DNA of 6,047 bases from J054 sp964613615 (lineage in GTDB: Bacteria; Pseudomonadota; Gammaproteobacteria; Steroidobacterales; GCA-2729495): contig CAZTIB010000228.1 of the NCBI GenBank assembly GCA_964613615.1, forward strand, positions 1 through 6,047. Direction: 5' to 3'. The notes below the pieces were generated by a model. The model was not told the origin of the DNA and searched no databases. It worked only from the letters and a program-made list of their open reading frames with translations. The translations under genes and the position numbers were made by a program. Below, piece after piece: positions 1 to 5,588 of the stretch. Each line of letters begins with the position of its first letter. Positions within the stretch are counted from its first letter, which is position 1.

Positions 1-1205
1 AGATTCTCCGGCGCATCGCAGTGCCGGATCACATCATTATCTTCCGGGTCTGCTGGGAAGATGACAAAGGCAATATTCGGGTCAACAAGGGTTACCGGGT
101 TCAGAATAACAATTCCATCGGGCCCTACAAGGGGGGGCTACGTTTCGACCCCAGCGTTAACCTGAGCATCCTGAAGTTCCTGGCCTTCGAGCAGACTTTC
201 AAAAACAGTCTCACCGGGCTGCCCATGGGGGGTGCGAAAGGCGGTTCCGACTTCAATACCAAGGGCAAGTCCGACGGTGAAGTGATGCGCTTCTGCCAGT
301 CTTTTATGACCGAACTGTTCCGGCACGTGGGCGAAGATACGGATGTGCCGGCCGGCGACATCGGCGTGGGCGCCCGGGAAATCGGTTTCCTGTTCGGCCA
401 GTACAAGCGCCTGACCAACCGTTTCGTCGGCGTGCTGACGGGCAAGGGCCTGGAATTCGGCGGCAGCCCGATTCGCAAAGAGGCCACCGGCTACGGCACG
501 GTCTACATGATGGACGACATGCTCCGGCGCCGGGGTGAAGGCCTCGAGGGCAAGACCTGCCTGGTTTCAGGTGCCGGCAACGTGGCCACTTACGCGGCGG
601 AGAAGATTCTCCACCTGGGCGGCAAGGTGGTCACCCTGTCGGACTCCTCGGGCTTCGTCTATGACAAGCACGGAATAGATGCCGGGAAACTGGCCTACGT
701 CATTGACCTGAAGACCAAACGCCGGCGAGGGCTCGAGGAGTTCGCGCGCGAATATGACGTGGAGTATCACGCCGGCGAGAAGCCCTGGAAGGTGCCCTGC
801 GACCTGGCGTTTCCGTGCGCGACACAGAACGAGATCAGCACGGCAGAAGCGCAGACACTGATCAGCAATGGCTGCCAGGGCGTGTCCGAGGGCGCCAACA
901 TGCCGACGGCACAGCACGGCATCCATGCCTTTACCGAAGCGCGCCTGCTGTTCGCGCCCAGCAAGGCCGCTAACGCGGGCGGCGTCGCAATCTCCGGGCT
1001 GGAAATGAGCCAGAACAGCGAGCGCAGGACCTGGAAGAGAGACGAGCTCGAGAAACTGCTGCTCGAGATCATGCAGGGCATTCACGAAAGGTGCGTCGAG
1101 TATGGCAAGGAACCGGGCGGCGACTACGTGGACTACGTGAAGGGCGCCAACATCGCCGGTTTCGTCAAGGTAGCCAACGCGATGATCGCCTACGGCGTCG
1201 TGTAG
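1..1205 (+). CDS. gdhA: NADP-type glutamate dehydrogenase, 5' end missing
   Basis: Cytoplasmic enzyme that makes L-glutamate from 2-oxoglutarate, ammonia and NADPH, the entry of ammonia into amino-acid metabolism. About 400 residues are visible. The family is about 447 long, so roughly 48 N-terminal residues lie left of the window. The frame is open to the edge, and the residues before the in-frame GTG at 21 (ILRRIA) still fit the family, so that GTG is internal. Visible landmarks, counting from base 3, are the substrate-binding GPYKGG (Lys ~43), the catalytic GGAKGGSDF (Lys ~79), AGDIGVG with its Asp (~119), the Rossmann-fold GAGNVA (~190-195) followed by SDSSG, then PCATQNE, EGANMP, KAANAGGVA and a C-terminal GANIAGFVKVA. 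The match to the E. coli GdhA pattern is near-continuous, including the spacing of both lysines, which supports NADP over NAD specificity. No key residue is missing. It points towards the convergent transporter gene and has no evident functional link with it. Confidence 0.96.
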   Translation, partial: ILRRIAVPDHIIIFRVCWEDDKGNIRVNKGYRVQNNNSIGPYKGGLRFDPSVNLSILKFLAFEQTFKNSLTGLPMGGAKGGSDFNTKGKSDGEVMRFCQSFMTELFRHVGEDTDVPAGDIGVGAREIGFLFGQYKRLTNRFVGVLTGKGLEFGGSPIRKEATGYGTVYMMDDMLRRRGEGLEGKTCLVSGAGNVATYAAEKILHLGGKVVTLSDSSGFVYDKHGIDAGKLAYVIDLKTKRRRGLEEFAREYDVEYHAGEKPWKVPCDLAFPCATQNEISTAEAQTLISNGCQGVSEGANMPTAQHGIHAFTEARLLFAPSKAANAGGVAISGLEMSQNSERRTWKRDELEKLLLEIMQGIHERCVEYGKEPGGDYVDYVKGANIAGFVKVANAMIAYGVV

Positions 1206-1214
1206 GCAACTCCT

Positions 1215-1261
1215 CTCGCACCAGCGGCGCGATATCGCCGAGCTTCGGGTGCAGGCGCGAG
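1215..1261. terminator. nested inverted repeats in the convergent gap after gdhA
   Basis: The 58-bp gap between the convergent gdhA and transporter stop codons holds nested complementary arms. The inner hairpin is CGGCG (1225-1229) with CGCCG (1236-1240) and a 6-nt loop. Around it GCACC (1218-1222) can pair with GGTGC (1248-1252), and CTCGC (1215-1219) can alternatively pair with GCGAG (1257-1261). The position suits a shared terminator for both genes. There is no U-tract on either side, so it is not a classical intrinsic terminator. It could be a Rho-associated or RNA-stabilising structure, or chance in GC-rich DNA. Confidence 0.3.
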
Positions 1262-1263
1262 GG

Positions 1264-2268
1264 TCAGGCGAGACCAGCGCGCAGCAGCATGTACCCGGTC
1301 AGCACCAGTGCGGCGATGAAGCCGGTCTCGGCCAGCATCAGCATGACCGGCGCCCAGCCCAGGCGGGCCAGTTCGCGAAGCGCAGTTTGCATGCCGACTG
1401 CGGCGATGGCGGTCACCAGGCAGGCGCGCGACAGAGAATTTCCCGCTGCCGCCAGCACTTCGGGGATCAGGCCGAAACTGTTCAGCGTAGCGAGCCCGAC
1501 GAAGACAAACAGGAAGCCGGGGAAGTTGGCGGTGTTGCCGGCCACCCGGTGTCGGAACACGTACATGATCGCAATCACCATCGGCACCAGCATGGCCACT
1601 CGCAGCAGCTTCACAATCGTGGCCAGGTCGCCGGCCCGCTCCGACACCGAGTAGCCGGCGCCCACGACCTGGGCGACGTCGTGGATTGTGCCGCCCAGGA
1701 AGATCCCGGCCTCGACATCCGTCAGGCCGAGCACGCCGGCGATGGTGGGGTAAACGATCATGGCCAGCGTGCTGAGAGCAGTAACACCGAGAATGGTGAA
1801 CACCAGCTGCTTGTCACCCTGCTCGCGGGCCGGGAGCACAGACGAAATGGCGATGGCGGCCGATGCGCCGCAGATAGCTACCGAACCTCCGGTCAATACA
1901 CCAAAGCTGCCGCCCAGCCGCAGCATTTTGCCGAGAACGGCGCCGAGTGCCGTCGTCAGTACGACGGCGGCCACCACCAGCAGTGCGGCCAACCAGCCCA
2001 GGTCCATCAGGTGCCCGGCGGTGACGCGCAGCCCTAGAAGCGCCACGCCTGCACGCAGAATGCTTTTTGAACAGAAGTCGATGCCGGGGCTGCAGCGGTC
2101 ATCTTGCCCGAGAAAATTGACCGCCATGCCTAGCAGCAGTGCGAACAACATGACCGGCGCGCCATAGTGTTCCGCCAGGGCGTACGCGGCCAGCGCGAGC
2201 GCCACGGACACGGTTGCACCGGGATACAGGCCGCGGAGCCGGGGCAAAAATTCACTGGCTTGCATCAT
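1264..2268 (-). CDS. YeiH/UPF0324-family membrane transporter (putative sulfate exporter)
   Basis: Inner-membrane protein of 334 residues, the usual family length, with about ten hydrophobic segments spread from residue ~18 to ~330. Family signatures match E. coli YeiH in order: LLLGM (~44-48), LRAGVALLGLR (~71-81), GGSVAICGASAAIA (~127-140), GGTIHDVAQVVGAGYS (~192-207), KLLRVAMLVP (~220-229), NSFGLIP (~263-269) and AAVGMQT (~289-295). The family is annotated as a putative sulfate exporter and some members sit by taurine or sulfonate genes, but the transported substrate is not firmly established. Two adjacent ATGs (2268 and 2265) can serve as start. The GGGA upstream lies 2 nt from the first and 5 nt from the second, so the second is slightly better placed. 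It is the second gene of a unit with the TetR regulator, 32 bp upstream, and probably shares its promoter. E. coli yeiH lies beside a LysR-type regulator, yeiE; a TetR partner differs. Family is certain, substrate is not. Confidence 0.92.
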   Translation of the reverse strand: MMQASEFLPRLRGLYPGATVSVALALAAYALAEHYGAPVMLFALLLGMAVNFLGQDDRCSPGIDFCSKSILRAGVALLGLRVTAGHLMDLGWLAALLVVAAVVLTTALGAVLGKMLRLGGSFGVLTGGSVAICGASAAIAISSVLPAREQGDKQLVFTILGVTALSTLAMIVYPTIAGVLGLTDVEAGIFLGGTIHDVAQVVGAGYSVSERAGDLATIVKLLRVAMLVPMVIAIMYVFRHRVAGNTANFPGFLFVFVGLATLNSFGLIPEVLAAAGNSLSRACLVTAIAAVGMQTALRELARLGWAPVMLMLAETGFIAALVLTGYMLLRAGLA

Positions 2269-2300
2269 TTTCCCGATCGATTTCAGGTTACGTGCGCGGG

Positions 2301-2975
2301 TCAGGCGGTGGGCTTCGTCGACCCTGCGCCGTTCGCGATACTCAGCCCGACGGCGAAGGCGTGTTCAATGAGTGCGTCCCGGTCGGACTTGCGGCCGCTC
2401 TGGGCAACGTGAACTACCAGCAGGCCCTCGATAAAGGCCGCCAGTAAGGTGGCACGGCGCTCGATCTCGTCGCGGGGCACCGTCGGGTTCATTTGCGATA
2501 TCAGTTCGCCGAGCTGCGCGATGTCAATGGCGTAGAACTCGCGGAGCAGGCGACCGGTGTGGCCGTCGAGGGACTCGAGCAGCGGCCAAAGTTGAATGAA
2601 GAACTGGCGGGTCTTGCGGTTCATGACGTCCCGCATGTTGTAGCGCAAGATGATCTTGAAACGCTCGAAGGGGTCGTCGGGTGCTGTTGCCAGGCACTTT
2701 TCGTAGGCGGCCTGGTAGCGTTCGGCGGTATCTATGAATAACGCGTGAACCAGGTCGTCACGCCGCGGAAAATAATACTGGACGTTGGCCAGGTGCAGGC
2801 CGGCATGCTCGGCCACGTTGCGCATGGAAAACTGGGTATTACCGCGCTCCGTTATCAAGTCCCGTGCCGCATCGATGATCCGCTTGGCCGTGGCTTTGCC
2901 CGCGGGGCTGAGCGCGGTGCCCTTGCGCACACCTGCTGCCGCTGCATCGGGCCGGTCAGCCGTTCGCAAGTCCAT
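2301..2975 (-). CDS. TetR/AcrR-family transcriptional regulator
   Basis: A 224-residue DNA-binding repressor-type protein, normal length for TetR. The N-terminal helix-turn-helix domain covers roughly residues 28-78: IIDAARDLITERG, then FSMRNVAEHAGL, then the recognition helix and the family-typical QYYFPRRDDLVHALF. The all-helical C-terminal part (~85-215) is the dimer and ligand domain, and its sequence does not tell the ligand. I chose the ATG at 2975. The frame stays open back to 3164, but that extension is low-complexity Arg/Pro/Cys-rich sequence, unlike TetR, and would overlap the divergent gene. A G-rich stretch (CGGGGG) lies just before the chosen start. It is transcribed first in a unit with the YeiH-family transporter and divergently from the FAD oxidoreductase, the classic arrangement for a local repressor of both directions. 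A candidate operator and promoters lie in the shared intergenic region. Confidence 0.93.
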   Translation of the reverse strand: MDLRTADRPDAAAAGVRKGTALSPAGKATAKRIIDAARDLITERGNTQFSMRNVAEHAGLHLANVQYYFPRRDDLVHALFIDTAERYQAAYEKCLATAPDDPFERFKIILRYNMRDVMNRKTRQFFIQLWPLLESLDGHTGRLLREFYAIDIAQLGELISQMNPTVPRDEIERRATLLAAFIEGLLVVHVAQSGRKSDRDALIEHAFAVGLSIANGAGSTKPTA

Positions 2976-2996
2976 GCCCCCGTGTTGCCAGCCGCC

Positions 2997-3026
2997 AGTA
3001 TAAGTGAGTTGCAAAAATTTTGTCGA
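2997..3026 (-). promoter_or_regulatory. candidate sigma-70 promoter for the TetR-transporter unit
   Basis: Read on the minus strand: -35 box TCGACA (3026-3021, 5 of 6 to consensus), 18-nt spacer, and -10 box TATACT (3002-2997, 5 of 6). Transcription would start near 2990, giving a short leader of about 15 nt before the ATG at 2975. It lies in the only AT-rich stretch of this part of the window. The -35 overlaps the imperfect palindrome at 3023-3039, which would allow autorepression. Assigned by eye only. Confidence 0.5.
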
Positions 3027-3037
3027 TTGACTAAATT
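3009..3037 (+). promoter_or_regulatory. candidate promoter for the FAD oxidoreductase operon
   Basis: Plus-strand TTGCAA (3009-3014) and TAAATT (3032-3037) are separated by 17 nt, each 4 of 6 to the sigma-70 consensus. Transcription would begin near 3044, leaving a leader of about 84 nt. It interleaves with the opposite-strand promoter, and its -10 lies inside the palindrome at 3023-3039, so one bound regulator could block both. Weaker than the minus-strand promoter, and the start is not independently supported. Confidence 0.35.
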
Positions 3038-3039
3038 GA
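3023..3039. promoter_or_regulatory. candidate TetR operator, imperfect palindrome
   Basis: A 17-bp sequence, TCGATTGACTAAATTGA, reads as an inverted repeat around C3031 with 6 of 8 arm pairs complementary. Size and symmetry suit a TetR-family dimer. It covers the -10 of the rightward and part of the -35 of the leftward candidate promoter. A second, shorter symmetrical element, CAAAAATTTTG (3012-3022), abuts it, and an 8-bp palindrome CTCGCGAG follows at 3041-3048. Which of these, if any, the regulator binds cannot be decided from one sequence. Confidence 0.4.
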
Positions 3040-3117
3040 TCTCGCGAGTGACTTCGTCGGAAGATCCGCACCCCCCGCGCAGGAAGTCCCGGCGCATTCG
3101 GTTTGCCACACCACGGT

Positions 3118-3122
3118 GGAGG
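3118..3122 (+). promoter_or_regulatory. ribosome binding site that fixes the FAD oxidoreductase start
   Basis: A perfect GGAGG lies 5 nt before the ATG at 3128. An in-frame GTG at 3116 would place this motif inside the coding sequence and has no comparable site of its own, so 3128 is the better start. A 4-bp stem, CCAC (3106-3109) with GTGG (3116-3119), overlaps the first two bases of the site. It is probably too weak to matter. Confidence 0.75.
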
Positions 3123-3127
3123 TCTCC

Positions 3128-5095
3128 ATGAGCAACAGGCCCTCGAAACGCGAACAGGCCGCACTCGGGCTCGATGCCACGATTACCCGCCGCGACTTTG
3201 TGGGCAGTGCCCTGTTGGGTAGCGGTGCCGCACTCCTCGGCATGCCGCCGCCCGCCGCCGGTGTCAACAACGCGACTTTCAAGCTGGGGCGCACGATACC
3301 GGCACCGCTGACCGGGCTCGGCCCGGAGTGGACGGGCTATGGCGGGGTCGGCGACTACGCCAACGCTAACGGCAATACCTACCACGAGGCCAACGTCTCG
3401 CATTCGCTGCGTAACGGGGATTTCAATCAGATGCTGTCGGCGGCCACCGATACCGGGGAGGCCTATGACCTCGTGGTGGTGGGCGCCGGTTTTGCGGGGC
3501 TGGCAGCCGCCTACCGCTTCCGCAAGGAACGGCCGGATGCCACCGTACTGATCCTCGAAGTGCACCCCATCTTCGGGGGCGAAGCCAAGCAGAATGAGTT
3601 CGAGGTAGACGGTTACCACCTGTGGGGCCCGCAGGGGTCCAACGGCAACGTCTATCCGATCCAGGCCGCGATGGAATCCGGTTTCGCGTCGCCGCTGTGG
3701 CGTGAACTCGGACTGCCCGAAGAATTCGTCTGGCAGGATCCGGTGAATCTGTCGAAAGACATCAAGATCCCTTACGACGTCTACAGCCCCATGCACATCG
3801 CCTGGGAACACGCCGACCAGGGTTTCTATTACGACGATCAGGGCTTTGTCATCAATCCCTGGCAGTCCCGGTTCAAAGACGCACCGATCCCGGAGCAGCA
3901 GAAACGGGACATGATCTGGATGGAGGTCTACCGCCAGCCGCCTCGCCGGGAGGACTGGGCGCAGTGGCTCGATTCCATCACCTACCAGCAGTTTTTGAGC
4001 GACGAGATGGGGATCGAAAGCAACGTGGCGTCGTACCTGAACCCGCAAATGGCCGCGATGGGCTGCGGGCTGGGCACGGATGTCGCCTCGGCTTTCTCCG
4101 CGTACCGGTTCCTGCAGCCGGGCGTGACCGCCTACGACCGCTATCTCGGCTATGGCGACGTCACTGACCAGGTATGGCTGGCCAGCTTTCCCGGTGGCAA
4201 CACGGGCCAGTTGCGCTACATCGTGAAAGACCTGATTCCCGGCGCCTTTCGCGGCGGCCAGGGCCTGGAAGATGTGCTGTTCGGCGCCGTTCAATGGGAC
4301 AACCTCGATCGGGCCGGCGAACCGGTGCGTATGCGCCTGTCGTCCCTGGCGGTGGACGTGCGGCACGACGGGCCGGCAGACACAGCGAAGAACGTCGACA
4401 TCACTTATCACCAGGACGGCAAACTGTCCCGCGTTAAGGCCAAGCGTGTGATGGTCGGCGGCCAGCAGCACTCTAACAAGCGCATGCTCGGCGACGCGCC
4501 GCCGGAACTGCTGGCGGCCATGGACACCTTCATGCACGCACCGATGTGCACCGTGAACGTGGTCTTGCGGAACTGGAAGTTCCTGGAAAAACTGGGGGTC
4601 AGCGCGGTGCGCTGGTTCGGCGATGATTTCGGCTGGTTCTTCAGCCTGCGTCGCCAGATGCTGATCAACGGCAAGGCACCCATGCCGCTGGACCCGGCCA
4701 AGCCCATCGTAATCACCATGTACAACAGTTTTTGCCTGCCGGGCCTGCCGGTGGAAAATCAGACCGTCGCCGCGCGGATGAGGCTGTTTGGCATGAGCTT
4801 CAAGGATATCGAGCTGGCCGTCAGGCGCCAGTTCACGAAGATGTTTGGCCCTTACGGATTCGATGCCCAGCGGGATATCGCAGCCATCGTGGCCAATCGC
4901 TGGGGCCACGCCTACGTGGTGTGTCCCCCGCATTTCAATTTCGGCAAAGACGGCAAACCCGCGCCGCGTGATGTAATTCGGGAAGGCTACGGCCGAATCC
5001 GCTTTGCCCATTCCGAGCTGGAAGGCGCGCAGATGTGGGAGACCGCCGTCGCCGAGGGTGAGCGCGCTGTGCAACAGCTGTTGGAGGTGTCCTGA
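3128..5095 (+). CDS. Tat-exported FAD-dependent oxidoreductase, spermidine dehydrogenase (SpdH)-like
   Basis: A 655-residue flavoprotein, close in size to SpdH-type enzymes. The N-terminus carries a twin-arginine signal, TRRDFVG (20-26), then a hydrophobic stretch to ~39 and PPPAAG, so it is probably folded with FAD in the cytoplasm and exported to the periplasm. There is no lipobox and no sharp AxA site. The pre-domain segment APLTGL (59-64) and the NAD_binding_8-type dinucleotide fold YDLVVVGAGFAGLAAAY (113-129) with GxGxxG, acidic Glu144 and FGGEAKQNEF (149-158) match the SpdH pattern. So do FPGGN (354-358), NRWGHAYV (590-597) and the C-terminal FAD-closing segment GRIRFAHSELEG. SpdH oxidises spermidine and passes electrons to an acceptor other than oxygen. 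Whether this protein shares that substrate is unknown, since the region corresponding to the SpdH GSHPGSFEVAH segment is clearly different here (about 66-100). It is first in an operon with the NTF2-like gene, 1 nt away, and divergent from a TetR regulator. Fold is sure, substrate is not. Confidence 0.9.
   Translation: MSNRPSKREQAALGLDATITRRDFVGSALLGSGAALLGMPPPAAGVNNATFKLGRTIPAPLTGLGPEWTGYGGVGDYANANGNTYHEANVSHSLRNGDFNQMLSAATDTGEAYDLVVVGAGFAGLAAAYRFRKERPDATVLILEVHPIFGGEAKQNEFEVDGYHLWGPQGSNGNVYPIQAAMESGFASPLWRELGLPEEFVWQDPVNLSKDIKIPYDVYSPMHIAWEHADQGFYYDDQGFVINPWQSRFKDAPIPEQQKRDMIWMEVYRQPPRREDWAQWLDSITYQQFLSDEMGIESNVASYLNPQMAAMGCGLGTDVASAFSAYRFLQPGVTAYDRYLGYGDVTDQVWLASFPGGNTGQLRYIVKDLIPGAFRGGQGLEDVLFGAVQWDNLDRAGEPVRMRLSSLAVDVRHDGPADTAKNVDITYHQDGKLSRVKAKRVMVGGQQHSNKRMLGDAPPELLAAMDTFMHAPMCTVNVVLRNWKFLEKLGVSAVRWFGDDFGWFFSLRRQMLINGKAPMPLDPAKPIVITMYNSFCLPGLPVENQTVAARMRLFGMSFKDIELAVRRQFTKMFGPYGFDAQRDIAAIVANRWGHAYVVCPPHFNFGKDGKPAPRDVIREGYGRIRFAHSELEGAQMWETAVAEGERAVQQLLEVS
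5083..5087 (+). promoter_or_regulatory. ribosome binding site inside the end of the oxidoreductase gene
   Basis: GGAGG within the last codons of the oxidoreductase lies 9 nt before the ATG at 5097. The upstream stop (TGA, 5093-5095) is separated from that ATG by one base. Terminating ribosomes can therefore reinitiate, which predicts translational coupling of the two exported proteins. It also fixes the small gene's start at 5097, because an in-frame ATG at 5004 leads only through implausible Cys/Arg/Pro-rich sequence. Confidence 0.75.
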
Positions 5096-5096
5096 C

Positions 5097-5585
5097 ATGT
5101 GCACTTGGAAACGTCCCTGGCGTGGAGTCGCCGTAACCGCAATGCTGACTTTGCTGGCCGCAGGCCCGGCGGTGTCGGCGGCCGATAACCCTGAACTGGC
5201 CGAGTTCAAGAGTGCGATCCGGGCGCAGTACGATGTGAAGGAAAAGGCCTTCGCCGACGACGACCCAGACGTGGTGGTGGATCGCTTCTATGCGGCAGAT
5301 GTGTACTCCGTCGACAACGAGGGCAACGTGCACAGCGGGCGCGAAGAACTGCGGCCGCTATACCGCGAGGTCGTGCCAGGGAGCGAGGTCGAGATCACGT
5401 CCGTGCGCACGCACGTGAACGGTGACCTCGGCTGGGACTGGGCGAACTTCTACGTGCGCCCGGACGACCCGGAGGCCGAAGCCTTCAGCTTCATCATCCT
5501 GTTCCTGTGGGAGAAGCGCGACGGCCAGTGGACCTGCGTCGGCGACTTCTATGTGCTGGGTGAACTGCCCGCTCCCGCGGCCTGA
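5097..5585 (+). CDS. exported NTF2/SnoaL-like (DUF4440-type) protein
   Basis: A 162-residue protein with a Sec signal peptide: basic start (KRPWRG, 5-10), hydrophobic core VAVTAMLTLLAAG (11-23) and a likely cut after VSA (26-28). The mature part of about 134 residues fits one NTF2-like cone fold: helix ELAEFKSAIRAQYDVKEKAF, then a helix leading to RFYAADVYSVDNEG, then GREELRPLYREV, then strands EITSVRTHV, WDWANFYV, FSFIILFLWEK and WTCVGDFYVL. These follow the order of SnoaL/DUF4440 proteins, which act either as small enzymes (isomerases, dehydratases, cyclases) or as ligand-binding partners. No specific catalytic residue can be assigned. Its start sits 1 nt after the oxidoreductase stop, so the two are co-translated and both reach the periplasm. 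A partner or follow-up role on the oxidoreductase product is an inference. Its stop lies 3 bp from that of the convergent dehydrogenase. Confident in fold and export, not in function. Confidence 0.85.
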   Translation: MCTWKRPWRGVAVTAMLTLLAAGPAVSAADNPELAEFKSAIRAQYDVKEKAFADDDPDVVVDRFYAADVYSVDNEGNVHSGREELRPLYREVVPGSEVEITSVRTHVNGDLGWDWANFYVRPDDPEAEAFSFIILFLWEKRDGQWTCVGDFYVLGELPAPAA

Positions 5586-5588
5586 GCT

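Noticed and set aside
129..135. Run of seven G in gdhA, possible frameshift or slippage site
   Set aside because: The frame continues intact through GPYKGGLRF exactly as in the family, so there is no sign of a frameshift.
1249..2037. A 262-codon plus-strand open frame opposite the YeiH-family gene
   Set aside because: Its translation is Gln/His/Gly-rich low complexity with no domain, while the minus strand encodes a clear membrane-protein family.
3041..3048. Palindrome CTCGCGAG as the main operator
   Set aside because: Only 8 bp with no extension on either side. It lies downstream of both candidate promoters' core elements, so it is weaker than the 17-bp element next to it.
2976..3164. N-terminal extension of the TetR protein to a start at 3164
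   Set aside because: The added 63 residues are Arg/Pro/Cys/Trp-rich, unlike any TetR N-terminus. They would cover the promoter region and overlap the start of the divergent gene.
5004..5096. Upstream start for the NTF2-like gene at 5004
   Set aside because: It would bury the signal peptide behind 31 implausible residues and overlap the oxidoreductase out of frame. A good ribosome binding site supports 5097.
2855..5209. A 784-codon open frame on the minus strand, antisense to the FAD oxidoreductase
   Set aside because: It is rich in His, Arg, Gly and Val with no recognisable domain, overlaps the TetR coding start and opposes a gene with clear family motifs. Long antisense open frames are expected in GC-rich codon usage.
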